Below, piece by piece: positions 12,668 to 27,695 of a DNA stretch of 64,000 nucleotides. A program made the position numbers and the translations under genes. How positions within the stretch are numbered: the first letter of the stretch is position 1; the number at the start of each line of letters is the position of its first letter. The notes beneath the pieces are model-generated. The model ran no database searches and had not been told where the DNA came from. It worked only from the letters and a program-made list of their open reading frames with translations. The DNA lies in contig JAKSZP010005262.1 of assembly GCA_022478985.1 (NCBI GenBank), positions 124,001-188,000 of the forward strand, read 5' to 3'. The stretch comes from Massospora cicadina. Lineage: Eukaryota; Entomophthoromycota; Entomophthoromycetes; Entomophthorales; Entomophthoraceae.

Positions 12668-13283
12668 ATGTCAGGGAGCAAAGGCGAGTAAAGTAAAGGG
12701 CACAAGTGTAGGCTCCACATCAACCAAGTTTCATAAACGCCCCGGCAAATCTGGCAGAATAGATAGAATTAATAGTAAAAAACCAGCGGTTACCATTTCC
12801 TTTAGAAACTTTGGCATGGCAAGCGCGCTGCAACCAGTTCATCAATATGCTGCACTCCCAACCACTATCATCGGTGGAACATGGGGTGCATGTTTTCCTG
12901 GATATTCAACAAACAGCGCTTTGGGAGAAGTTTTGTGGAGATGTACATACATTTCCTGAACATGGTGTACGTCACACCACATACCATGCCTCATGGTTGG
13001 CCAGATCTTGGTTTTGAGAGAAAAACTGCAGTGGACAAAGCTACACATGTGTGAGTAGTAGTGAACCTCCCAAACAGTCAATGGGTAGTCGAAAGTAAAT
13101 GCACTTAATGAACTAAATTGAACCAAATTTTCGTAACTTTTGACTTCCTACTACAGTCAAGCGCACTGTGCTGGAGCACCACCTGAAGGCTGGGCTTTCT
13201 GAATATGGGTAAATTCAATCCTGTAAAGATGCAGCACTTTATGCTCATGCCAGACCTGTGCACGGGCAAAGTGATTGCTGTTC
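12668..13283 (+). pseudogene. LINE A ORF1, 5' fragment
   Basis: This is the N-terminal half of the LINE ORF1 protein, which binds the LINE RNA. The first ATG that matches the other copies is at 12668. The frame is broken several times relative to copy C; recognisable pieces include segments equivalent to the copy C region around 'CNQYINTPHSQP' and 'PHLCTGKAI'. It ends where the chromovirus LTR begins at 13284, at the equivalent of copy B position about 33190. The stretch encoding the CCHC knuckle is absent from both halves. Confidence 0.75.
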
Positions 13284-14271
13284 TGTAACGGTCAAGGCGT
13301 TGCCTGACCACCACATAGCCCTAATCTTCCCTAGGGCGATAGTTGGGGCCAGGGGAGAGGGGCTCAACTGCTCCAATTATTGTAAATGGCAATCTGATGA
13401 ATCAGATGCCTCAAAATTGGAAGCAATATCGAATCAAAAGGCTGACATGGAAGGGAAGCCTCATAAATGGCGCTCTGGACAACCAGATGCTGCCAAATCC
13501 AATATTGCTAAATGTGGCAACAAGGGATTGGACCCTCAGATGCAAATTTCTGACCAATTGGATGTGGCCAAATCCATTGCATTTGGGAGTATTGACAAGG
13601 ATGAAAATCATTATGAACAGTGCTCTGGCCAACCAGATGCCGCCAAACAAAATATTCCCAAAAGAGGCAATGAACCAATATTGGGGAATATGGGTGAAGG
13701 GAATGGCCCAGGCTTCAGAGCAATTTGAAGCCAAATAATGAATGCAGAAAAGTTTCCTGCAACCCTGAGGGTACCCAGCCCGAGTTTGAATGGGCCTCGA
13801 CGCCAAAATTGAGGGTCTAGATTCTTGAATAGGGCCCACCACTGGGAAGATGCCCGCAGACTTCTCAGGAACAGGACCCACTCTTCCCCAATAAGCTCAG
13901 TATAAATCTGAGCAGGCGAAACTGTTTAAAGCAGTTTTGTCTTCTATAAACTCAAATAAAACTTAATAAATTCTAAAATTAGTTTTGCGCATTTGCAAAT
14001 CACTTTATTAAGAAAACCTGGAAACCCCTCATGGACAGCAGTTCAGACTTTGACAAGGCCATCCAGTCCTTGTACGCCCTCTCAGGGGGTCAGGCCCTCC
14101 TTCTGAGCGCCAGCATCGTCTTGACTGTGATCCAAACCTTTGTGGTACAGTGGTTTCCGCATAGTCAGATTTTGGATCTCTCCACAGCAGGGCTATCCTG
14201 CCTGTGGGCACTCACTTGGGCACTCTTGCCCAACTGCTTTGTAGCAGTTTTCAGAGACCCCATCCGTCACA
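13284..14271 (+). repeat. 5' LTR of the chromovirus
   Basis: 988 bp, starting TGTAACGG and ending CCGTCACA, which are inverted matches at 7 of 8 positions. It contains degenerate tandem units of about 75 bp in U3 (starts near 13391, 13472, 13547 and 13621), a TATA box TATAAAT at 13901-13907, and AATAAA-type polyadenylation signals near 13964. Unusually, the last 241 bp are also the first 80 codons of the gag frame. Confidence 0.9.
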
Positions 14272-15104
14272 TTAGACGAAACTCATTTAATTTGATGTCT
14301 CTATTCCTGGACATGGTGGACAAGCCATCTGAACGCGCCCTGCCTGCGTGGTATGAACACCCAACAACGTTTTTGATGGTCATCTTCTCTCTTCTATTTC
14401 TCCTAAGAGAAGTCGCCCGTTTCCTTCCCTTCAAGGGGCATACCAACGTCTACTTTCAATCTGAGCAGTCCGCGTCTGAGTTCCGACAGGCCCTCACCCC
14501 AGGAGAGTTGAGCACCTTGCACGCCACCTTCTCGCGTGTGAAACTCCAAGCCCAGCTGACCACGGCGTCAGGAGGAACGGCCCCAGTGTCACTCCAGATT
14601 GCCCAGATAGTAACCGCCCTGCCCAGAAACCTAGCGGATTGGTTCACTGAGCTACTGGAAACCCAGACGATGCTCCCTCCCACCTTGGAGGAATGTCTCC
14701 AACTGGTTGAGAGAGTGGCTACACCGAATGACTCCCAAGACGCTGCATGGTCCGCCCTTCTGAACCTAACTCAAGGAAAGATGTCAGTCATGGAGTACGC
14801 CCGTGTGTACCGCCCTTTGGCCAAGGCTGCCAAGGTCACCACTACTCAGATAGCACGAATGTTCCGCCAGAACCTCCGCCCGGACATCCTTATGGCATTG
14901 GCTGCCACTCGCCTTGGAGCTACCCTCAATGAGGAGATTTCAATCGCGACCCAGGTGGAGGGCCAACTAGCGTTAGCGCAAGCAAAGGCCCATACCAGAG
15001 TACAACATGGGAAGTTCCGCGGCCGCCAAGCTGAGTCTGAGCCAGTCTCCAACCCCCGCAGGAGTCCACACAGGGTTCGCCCTCTGGCTCCGCCAATGGG
15101 GTAA
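14031..15104 (+). CDS. Gag protein of the chromovirus, with hydrophobic N-terminus
   Basis: A 357-codon intact frame starting at an ATG inside the 5' LTR. It should encode the structural Gag that assembles the particle around the element RNA. Residues about 185-320 look like a retrotransposon capsid domain, with 'LTQGKMSVMEYARVYRPLAK' and 'FRQNLRPDI' matching the Gag helix pattern. Residues 1-134 are unusual: three hydrophobic segments (about 22-42, 53-74 and 113-125) look like membrane helices, and residues 1-80 are encoded by LTR sequence. No CCHC knuckle is visible before the stop. The N-terminal extension could instead be fortuitous read-through of LTR sequence, with real translation starting later. 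The protease frame follows after about 120 bp. Confidence 0.75.
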   Translation: MDSSSDFDKAIQSLYALSGGQALLLSASIVLTVIQTFVVQWFPHSQILDLSTAGLSCLWALTWALLPNCFVAVFRDPIRHIRRNSFNLMSLFLDMVDKPSERALPAWYEHPTTFLMVIFSLLFLLREVARFLPFKGHTNVYFQSEQSASEFRQALTPGELSTLHATFSRVKLQAQLTTASGGTAPVSLQIAQIVTALPRNLADWFTELLETQTMLPPTLEECLQLVERVATPNDSQDAAWSALLNLTQGKMSVMEYARVYRPLAKAAKVTTTQIARMFRQNLRPDILMALAATRLGATLNEEISIATQVEGQLALAQAKAHTRVQHGKFRGRQAESEPVSNPRRSPHRVRPLAPPMG

Positions 15105-15223
15105 ACCCTTCGGGAAACCACAGAGAGGGAAACCCTAGTCCCTCCTACAACTTTTGCCCTACTCCTGCGCGCGTTGCTACCATCAATAAAGGAAATACCT
15201 CGTCTTATCTCTATGTCCCCTAT

Positions 15224-18200
15224 TTGTTACAGCTCTGGGGAAGAAAGAGGGAGGATCAGCTTTGGGCGCTGGTGGACACTGGAGCGGAAGAGAACTACCT
15301 AGATCACGAGTTAGCAAAAGAGATGAGGCTGGAAATGGAATGGAAGGGAGTCGTGACGCTGGCAGACACCTCAAAAACGGTTAGCAGTTGGAAGATCAAG
15401 ACCCAGGTGCTGCTGCGGCAGGGTCCTCACACCTTCCAAGAGTCATTCAGTGCCATTAAAAATCTGCCTCATCCCATAATCCTGGGCATGGAGTGGTGGC
15501 ACAAGTACTCCCCTCAGTTCAAACTGCAGGAGCGCCTGGTCTTGCTACACCCCAAGAACCAACCCCCAGTGGCACTAGATTTCTTCACCACTGGCGGAGG
15601 GAAGCCTGGGGTGAACGCAGTAGTAGGGCTGGAGACAGAGGCGGACATACCCAACGAATTTCGTGCATATGCTCACCTGTTCAAGAAGAACCAAGCTCCC
15701 TCTACCACCCCAAACGGTCCTTACCCTTTCACCTTCAGGTTCAAAAAGGATGCGGAGTTCCCCAAGGGTTGTCCCGTCTACCCTTTGAACCTTAAGGCGA
15801 GGACGGCCCTTGAGGTCTATGTCAAGGAAATGCTGGAGCGCGGGATGATTGTTCCATCCAATTCGCCAGTGGTGTCACCAATACTCCTAGTCCCAAAAGC
15901 AAGTGGCGAGCTTTGGCCGTGTGTGGACTACTGGCAGCTGAACGCAATCACCGAGTCTGACCCCTACCCCATCCCTCTGATGGAGACCATCTCTCAGATG
16001 ATCTCAGGTAGCCAGGTTTTCACCAAGTTGGACCTGGTTGACGCGTTCAACCAAGTTCTGGTAATCGCTGAACAACAACAATATATGGCTTTCAAGTGCC
16101 ACTTAGGAGTCTTTGAGTACAAGGTGATGCCTTTTGGCCTCAAGAACGCCCCAGCAGTATTCCAGCGTACCATAGACAACGCCTTAGGAAACCTGATTGG
16201 AAAATGTTGTGTGGCGTACATGGATGACATACTTGTGTTTTCCAGGACCAAGGAGGACCACAAAGGAGATGTGCTGAGCGTGCTGAAAGCCCTCAACAAG
16301 GCGGACCTCCGCTTGAAGCCATCAAAATGCGAGTTCTACAAGGACTCAGTCTCCTTCTTAGGGAATGTAGTCTTCCAAGGGGGAACAGCCATATGCCCGG
16401 ACAAGCTGAAGGCAGTAAGGGAGTGGTCGGCCCCTAAGGATAGAACGGGCGTTAGAAGTTTCCTGGGCGTGGTGAACTTCCTGGAAAAGAGGAGGAGACA
16501 GCCTTCCAAGCCATCAAGGAGAGCCTCATGAAGGCACCAGTACTATTCATCCTGACGCCAACCGTCCTTTCATAGTGGAGACTGACGCCTCCAACTTTGC
16601 AATTGGGGCAGTCCTGCTACAAGAGGGAGAAGATGGGGTAGACCATCCTGTAAGCTACTTTAGCAAGAAAATGCTGCCCGCTGAGACCAACTACCCCGTG
16701 TATGACAAGGAGCTCTTAGCGATTGTATCAGCCTTGGAGGAATGGCAGCACCACTTACTCTACGCCAGACATCCCTTTACTATCAGAACGGACCACAGAG
16801 CCCTCGAATTTTACAAGAGCCCAAAGCGCATGAACCAGCGCCAGGCCAGATGGCACCTAGAGCTGGCATCTTATGATTTTAGGATTGTGTACAAGCTGGG
16901 GGAAAGCAACCTCATCCCAGAGTATGTGGCCAAAAATGTGTTCGCTTTCATCCAGAATGCCACCAAGGAACTGAGGGAAAAGCTCCAGGCCGCCCAGCGA
17001 AGCTCAAAGTATGGGACAACACTGTGGAAGGACCTGGAGGAGGGTGTAGAGAACGAGCAACATAAGAATTTTTGTAAGAGGAAAGGCCTCATTCTTCACA
17101 AAGGGCGCTCATGGCTGCCTAACTGCGAGCTCCGGGAGGAGGTGATAAGCGCTTTCCATGACCACCTCTTGGCAGGACACCCTGGAAATGAGAAAACCAT
17201 AGGGCTCCTGGCCCGAAGTTACTCCTGGGCGGGGATGCCCAGTGCCATAAGGGAGTAAATCCAGAAATGTGTCACTTGTGCCCGTTTATAAGCATGTTAG
17301 GCAGAAGCCTTTAGGAAAACTCATGCCCCTCCATATTGCGGAAATACCATGGTCCTCACTGAGTGTGGACTTCATGACGGGGCTTCCAAAATCAAAGGGA
17401 TATGACGCTGTGATGGTGGTGGTAGACAGAATGATCAAGTACGCGGAATTCTTTCCTTGTAACTCCACCATCACAGCAATGGGCATGGCGGAAATCTTCG
17501 TTAATGAGGCGTTCACCTGCCACGGTCTACCGGAGGAGATAGTATTGGATAGAGGCCCTCAATTCATCGCCCAATTTTGGCAACACCTACTTGAAAATTT
17601 TCAGATCAAACCATGCAGATCCTCAGCTTACCACCCACAGTCTGAAGGCCAGATGGAACGAGTTAACCAAGTCCTCGAGCAGTACCTGAGATGCTACATA
17701 ACTACACAACAGGAACGCTGGATGGACTGGTTAAGACTAGCCCAATTCGCATATAATAACTTGACCCATTTGTCAACAGGAATGTCACCATTCATGGTGA
17801 ACTACGGGTTCCACCCAAAGATGATGGAAACCCACCCCAGAGGTCTAAATCCAGCGGCCAATGACTTGGCAACAGAAATGAAGGAAAACCTCAAAGCCCT
17901 GCATGTGAACTTAGTCAAAGCGATAGATATGCAGAAGAGGAAGGCTGACACTCACTGATCTGAGGCCCCGGAGCTAAAGGAAGGAGACCTAGTGGTGATC
18001 AACGCGAAGAACTACTCAGTGCCGCAAGCTATAGGAACTTTGGACCAGTCGCTCTGGGCCCATTAAAAGTCCTCCACCAGGTAAACAAAGTGGCGTACAA
18101 GCTTGAGTTCCCCAAGGGATCGCAGGCGCACCAAGTGCTGCATGTCTTGCAACTTAGAAAGTTTGAAGGCCCTCTCCCAGAGAAACTGGAGCCTGTCCAC

Positions 18201-18340
18201 TCGGGAAACCTGGGAGAGGTGGAGTATGAGATGGAGGAGATCTTGGAGTCAAAAATCTCGCGGAGAAAGCGCTGGTACTAATCAAATGGGTAGGATACCC
18301 GGTGGAGGAGTCCACCTAGCAGACGGCCAATGACTGCAGC
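15224..18340 (+). pseudogene. Broken chromovirus pol: PR-RT-RNase H-INT-chromodomain
   Basis: Retropepsin has an intact DTGA box (15275-15286) and the later 'ILGMEWW' block. RT covers about 15690-16480 with 'MPFGLKNAPAVFQRT' and the catalytic YMDD (16217-16228). A deletion and frameshift near 16485 remove the RT-RNase H linker, and another frameshift lies near 16555. RNase H (16575-16950) keeps 'METDASNFAIGAVL' and 'TDHRALEF'. Integrase shows the HHCC region near 17140-17290, where a TAA replaces a tyrosine codon, then catalytic D, D and E in 'SVDFMTGLPKS', 'DRGPQF' and 'EGQMERVNQ'. The C-terminal chromodomain (about 18215-18330), with 'IKWVGYP', is expected to target integration to chromatin marks; a frameshift and a TAG in place of Trp break it. 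Confidence 0.92.
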
Positions 18341-18402
18341 AACTGCCCACAGAAGGTGGAGGAGTTCTGGAACTGGAGGGGGCTCTCATCTGGGGAGGGT
18401 GA

Positions 18403-19386
18403 TGTAACAGTCAAGGCGTTGCCTGACCACCACATAGCCCTATTCTTCCCTAGGGTGATAGTCAGGGCCAAGGGAGAGGGGCTCAACTGCTCCAATTATC
18501 GTAAATGGCAATCTGATGAATCAGATGCCTTGAAATCAGAAGCAATATCAAATTGAAAGGCTGACGGGGAAGGGAAGCCTCAGAAATGGCGCTCTGGCCA
18601 ACCAGATGCTGCCAAATCCAATATTGCTAAATGTGGCGATGAGGGATCAGATCCTCAGACACAAATTTCTGACCAATCAGAGGCCAAATCCATTGCATTT
18701 GGGAGTATTGACAAGGGTGAAATCATTATGAACAGTGCTCTGGCCAACCAGATGCCGCCAAACAAAATATTCCCAAAAGAGGTAATGAACCAATATTGGG
18801 GAATATGGGTGAAGGGAATGGCCTGGGCTTCAAGAGCGATTTGAAGCCAAATAATGAATGCGGAAAAGTTTCCGCAACCCTGAGGGTACCCAGCCTGAGT
18901 TCAAGAATGGGCCTCGACGCCAAAATCAAGGGTCTAGATTCTTGAATAGGACCCACCGCCAGGAAGATGCCCGCGGACTTCGTGGGAACAGGACCCGCTC
19001 TTCCCCAATAAGCTCAGTATAAATCTGAGCAGGCAAAACTGTTTAAAGCAGGTTTGTCTTCTATAAACTCAAAACTTAATAAATTCTAAAATTAATTTTG
19101 CGCATTTGCAAATCACTTTATTAAGAAAACCCAGAAACCCCCTCATGGACAGCAGTTCAGACTTTGACAAGGCCATCCAGTCCTTGTACGCCCTCTCAGG
19201 GGGTCAGGCCCTCCTTCTGAGCGCCAGCATCGTCTTGACTGTGATCCAAACCTTTGTGGTACAGTGGTTTCCGCATAGTCAGAGTTTTGGATCTCTCCAC
19301 AGCAGGGCTATCCTGCCTGTGGGCACTCACCTGGGCACTCTTGCCCAACTGCTTTGTAGCAGTCTCCAGAAACCCCGTCTGTCACA
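18403..19386 (+). repeat. 3' LTR of the chromovirus
   Basis: 984 bp, TGTAACAG...CTGTCACA, directly preceded by a purine tract (18391-18402). TATAAAT is at 19018-19024. The region equivalent to the start of gag (ATG at 19145) is retained almost unchanged, but a 1-bp insertion (agatttt to agagtttt near 19282) shifts its frame. LINE ORF1 sequence resumes at 19387. Confidence 0.9.
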
Positions 19387-19571
19387 CAGACGCCCACTAT
19401 GAACTGGCAGTAGACACTGATACAGTCTTACTGTGGGGAGCGCCAGGATGCTACATTCAAGTAAAACCTGTGTCCCCTCAGGAGCGTAAGAAGGCCAAGC
19501 AGGCCCGCAAGGTGGTGGCCAAGGGCACAGGTGCTCTTCCCCTCACACCTAAGGTGCATTGTGAGGAGCCT
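19387..19571 (+). pseudogene. LINE A ORF1, 3' fragment
   Basis: Sequence resumes at the equivalent of copy B position about 33405 and runs through the 'GCY...VKP...KKAKQA' region, then skips much of the C-terminal part seen in copies B and C and reaches the ORF1-ORF2 junction quickly ('...cacctaaggtgcat'). It is therefore internally shortened as well as interrupted. Confidence 0.7.
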
Positions 19572-23725
<4,154 letters not shown>

Positions 23726-23798
23726 TCATTTCGTTGTTTAGTGTCTTATCAGAAGTGTCCGTCCCCTGATCAGCCTTCCACAAATAAAAGTAAATTAA

Positions 23799-23814
23799 AG
23801 CATGTCTGATATAG
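23799..23814 (+). repeat. Right target-site duplication of LINE A
   Basis: agcatgtctgatatag, matching 12556-12571 with one C/T difference. It follows the LINE tail 'ccttccacaaataaaag...'. Confidence 0.85.
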
Positions 23815-24930
23815 ACCTTTGGCTCTTCCAATTGATGAGTCAATCTGTGCAATGTAACCTCTTCTATGATCCTCCCAGGACTCATACTCCAAGTCAAGTA
23901 CCCATGGACAGTCCTTCCATGAAATTACCAGAAACAGTATCCAAACCTGACAAAACCAGGTTAGCAATTGTCTCAAATAACTCGCAACAAATCCTCCCTC
24001 TGTCATTGATTCCTAAGTTAGACTTTGAAACTCTTATGGATTTGGCTCTATTTTCAGAAGCTACTGATATCATCGTTGAACCTCTGGAAGCAATGCCCTC
24101 TGCTCTCAATTGATCTTTCTTCACTGGATTGTACTTGCTTCCAGAGTTCCTTTTCCAACTCAGCCAGTATTACAAACAAGCTGTTCTGTCAACTGGACTA
24201 GTCATTGGAAACTGCGAGCATTTCAAACTCCCCTATGCAGAACTGAGGCCCCAAGTAACTGAGGCTCTATCCATAACTCTAACTTCCTCCAATCTTGAAA
24301 ATATTCTAGATTGAGATGTTGCAACCCATGTTCTTTGCTTTGCCGGCCAATTTCTTCAAAGTTGGGACACAAAGCTTCCAGCCTCTCCCAGCTTCCATTG
24401 CTCATTCTGCTTTCACTTCCAAGAAGCTTGTATTTGTCATCTGCAAGATGACATTCAATCCCTTCATGACTATCTTGTCTCTTGCACATCCCATCAGTAT
24501 CTTCCCCCAATGGCTTTAATTGGGGACATGATTTGGCAACCCCTACATAGTATTCCTTGCTTGATGCTGGCCCATATGTCTAATGTTCTTGATGAAGCCC
24601 ATTGGCAAGCACTCAAGACCAATCTTCCAGCTCCGGTGCCATATCAGGATTACTCAGGATTAGTTGTCAACCTCCTCTTCTTGTTCTGCTGCTTACCTCC
24701 CTGATTCAGGGTATTTCATTTGGCAAGTACTGACATTTTAATTTCTCTTCCCTAGTCGCATTCTCACAGAAATCAGCTCTACTCAGCGAACTTGGCTTTG
24801 AGTAGGTCTAGCCCTTGCTAGCATCCAATCTCACATAGATTCTGATAGTTTATTTACTCCTACTGCGATCCATCCTCCCTCCCTCAAGAGGCGACATAGG
24901 CTGAATCATCCCCAAGTTGAGGATATGTAA
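23815..24930 (+). pseudogene. Degenerate plus-strand ORF in the LTR-like repeat
   Basis: If LINE A is removed, a plus-strand frame runs from about 12516 through the insertion site to 24113 (first stop). Protein-like sequence continues with a few frameshifts to about 24930, ending in 'NHPQVEDM' and a stop. Just upstream (about 12495-12520) is a pyrimidine-rich tract ending in CAG that could be a 3' splice site. The frame contains segments such as 'MDSPSMKLPETVSKPDK' and 'LIGDMIWQPLHSIPCLML'; I recognise no family. It lies between a minus-strand gypsy pol remnant and an LTR-like sequence, so it could be an antisense or accessory ORF of that element, or an older host exon. Confidence 0.35.
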
Positions 24931-25290
24931 TAGAACATTTTAAATAATATCTTTTTTCTGTGCGTTTTATATAATTTTTTCTGCTATATTTTGCTCATTC
25001 TTTTATAGTTTTTCTTTTTTTATATGGGACTCACCTTTACTCGGCTCAGCAGTCCATCTTTTAATTTATTCCCCCAAACTAGTTCTTAGTTATACTTAGA
25101 CCTACCAGTTTTCCATGGTTCAGAGCCTTATTTTTTAAAAACTTAACCATCTAGTTTGGTTCAGCGGTCTTTTTGAACTTAACCAGGTCATCAGGACATA
25201 ACCATATTAATAATTCAGAAGTCCTTTGGGAACACCTTTTTTATTATTTTTCATCAATTCACTGCTTCAAATACTTAGAATGAACTCTAT
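24931..25290. other. T-rich spacer
   Basis: T-rich tracts between the plus-strand remnant and the pol C-terminus. The same kind of T-rich tract precedes the pol C-terminal blocks at 28490-28560 and 55470-55550, so it is probably part of the same element family. No gene. Confidence 0.4.
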
Positions 25291-27040
25291 TCGCTATCCT
25301 TCAATCCAAGAGCTTTTTGATGGAATAGGAATCTGTCACCATCTTGATGTTAATCTCAAACGGACCCAACCATAATGGATATAACTTGTTTCTTCTCCCA
25401 AAACTATGAGTATCACAATAGGCAACTCCTTTGCCTATTCCATATTCTAATAAGGCTGGTTAGTTCTTATCATCCATTGTTTTTTCTCGAATTTTTTCTT
25501 TAAGGTCATATCAAATGCTTGCAATTGCATTCCAATCAGTATAAAGACAATTCAGTCAGGTACTGCCTGGCACTCATCCCCAATGTTTATTCTAACAAAA
25601 TTTAAATTTCAGCAGCAACGTGCCTTCCTTCCATATAACTCAAACGGCATTTTTCCCATCACCGTATGATGACTTAAGTTGTATGAAATTGTCACCAAAC
25701 TAAGGTATGTACCACATGCGGAAGTTCTTCCTGCAACCAGATTCCTCAGCATTTTGGCCAGCGTTCCATTGACCTGTTCTACCAGTCCATTTCTCTCTGG
25801 CTGGTATGGTTCAGACACAACTTCTCTGAGAGCCATTATTTCAATTAATTGTGGGATCTCAGGAGACATAAAATTCAATCCATTATTTTTCAACAAGACC
25901 TGTAGGAATACATGTTGATATGCTGCTTGATCTATGATAAAACGTGCAGTGCTTGTAGAATCTACTTTCACCAGGGCCTTTGTCTTGACCCATCTAGTCA
26001 GATGAACAATCGCAACTATGCTGTATTTGACTCCCCTGTTACTCATGGTTAATGGTCCTATCACATCAATGGACACCATATTCCAAGCAAATCCAGGGCG
26101 GACCAATCTGTATCCAGTTGTGTTCTTATGTGGCTTATAAAACTGGTACTTTACAAAACAAGCTAGATAATCTTCTACATCGTAGTTGATGGACTTTCAG
26201 TAATAGTACTGGCTAGTATGATTGGTCGTCTTCCTCAGGCCTCCATTTCCAACAACCTTACGAGCGGCTTAAACAATAGCTGCTCTTTCTGACAGCTTTA
26301 GGATTAAAAGTTGCTTCCCATTGATCGTCTTAAATACTTGCCCATCCATGGTCTCAGTGTTTTCCATCACTTTTCAAAGCGCACCTTAGATTTCTTGGGG
26401 CTTGCTCCCAATTTCTATATTGACTATTCTCTGGAATAGCTCATCCGCATGCTGGTATACCATCTGGACCATTGGTAACTGCAATAAGACATTCACATTC
26501 TTATGAGAAGCCCCTTCATGGTGGACAATCTCATAATCATAAGCCTGTAACTTTAGTGCCCATCGGGCCAGTTGTCCTTCTGATTCTCTCAAATTGTGAA
26601 GCCAACACAACGAGAAGTGTTCCTTCCCCACTTTGAAGTGCATTCCATGGATGTACACCCAAAACTGTTTACAGGCGTAAATGACCACAAGGCATTCACA
26701 CTCAGTTACAGTGTAGTTCCTCTCAGCATCTGAGAGTGTCCAGCTCACATACGCCACCAGATGTTTGTCCCAAAGTTCATCTACTTGGCTCAATATGGCC
26801 AATTGCTGTTAATGAAGCATTGGTTTGTATAATAAATTCTCTATCAAAATTTAGATATTTCAAAATTGGAGAATCTATCAAGTAGTGGCGTAGCTCATCG
26901 AAGGATTTCTGTGCTTTTTCATTCCAAACAAATTCTTTCTTTGGATCCTTTAACATATGAAATAAGGGCTCAGCAATTCTGGTAAAATCCCAAATAAATC
27001 TTCTATAGTATCCGACCAATCTAAGGAACACATGGTGTTA
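25290..27040 (-). pseudogene. Minus-strand gypsy pol remnant (RT end, RNase H, integrase, C-term)
   Basis: Read from right to left. 27031-26777 is the RT-RNase H linker with 'LRLVGYYRRFI', 'KKEFVWNEKAQKSFDELR' and an RNase H start 'TNAS'. 26802-26386 is the rest of RNase H and the linker, with 'YTVTECECLVVIYACKQF' and 'ARWALKLQAYDYEIVHHEG'. 26106-25609 is an integrase core ('SIDVIGPL...', 'LLKNNGLNFMS' and 'YQPERNGLVEQVN'). The second catalytic Asp is replaced (NNG for D+G). 25590-25290 is the post-integrase domain ('YPLWLGPFEI'). Gag, protease and the RT core are missing. Homologous C-terminal blocks lie at 28560-28900 and 55530-55840. Confidence 0.8.
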
Positions 27041-27695
27041 AAATATTGGGCTTTGTTGCTCGCTTTTAGCCCTGGATTTCAACTGCACAGAATTGTGGAT
27101 CCTGGCGTTAATTATTTGAAAGATGTTGATAGACTGGGGCAATAATAGTATGAAGACTATTATTAGGGTTGATTGCCCAAAAGCCACGTTGAGAGTGAAG
27201 TCCAACGCTAAACTGGCGCTTCTTCCTCTTGAAGATATCTTGATACTGGTAGGGAACGCTTTCCCTATTCCCTTCTCGCAGAGCCAAGTGGAGATTTCAA
27301 TATTGTTAACTTAAGGATATCTGATCCTTGCACTCTTCTCTTAAGAGTGATGTTTAAACAACTTAAGCTATTATCAGAGTGAATCTAATTTTTTTAGGGA
27401 ATTATTTGGGGTTTTTATAGTTATAATTGGCACACAACTTTTCAGCTGTCCAATGAGAATATTTGTGCTCCTATACTGGTTTTTGACCCTTAGTGTTAGG
27501 CACCAAATCTCATCAAGTACCGTTGCCTTGGGTTTTTAGGCAGCATAATCCTTGGGCACTCGGTGTATTAAACAATTGTACTAGGTACACAAAACTGATT
27601 GTTTTGGCCAATGATGATTCCATTTTTTACTCCGGCATTTGAACATTTTGGTAGTTTCCAATGACTCTAATCAGTTCTGCTCTGAATGATTCCCT

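Larger units (their letters stand above)
13284..19386 (+). mobile_element. Ty3/gypsy chromovirus inserted in LINE A
   Basis: A complete-structure LTR retrotransposon of 6103 bp: 5' LTR 13284-14271, gag 14031-15104, pol about 15200-18340 with a C-terminal chromodomain, purine-rich tract 18391-18402 (tggggagggtga), 3' LTR 18403-19386. The order protease-RT-RNase H-integrase-chromodomain marks it as Ty3/gypsy chromovirus. Pol is broken by a deletion, frameshifts and stops, so the copy is not autonomous. LTRs differ by roughly 5-6 percent outside the gag-coding part. No target duplication is seen, and about 215 bp of LINE ORF1 are missing at the insertion point. Confidence 0.92.

Noticed and set aside
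13284..14030. Open frames of 131-156 codons on both strands
   Set aside because: They lie in LTR sequence before the gag start, lack domains, and are not kept in the 3' LTR.
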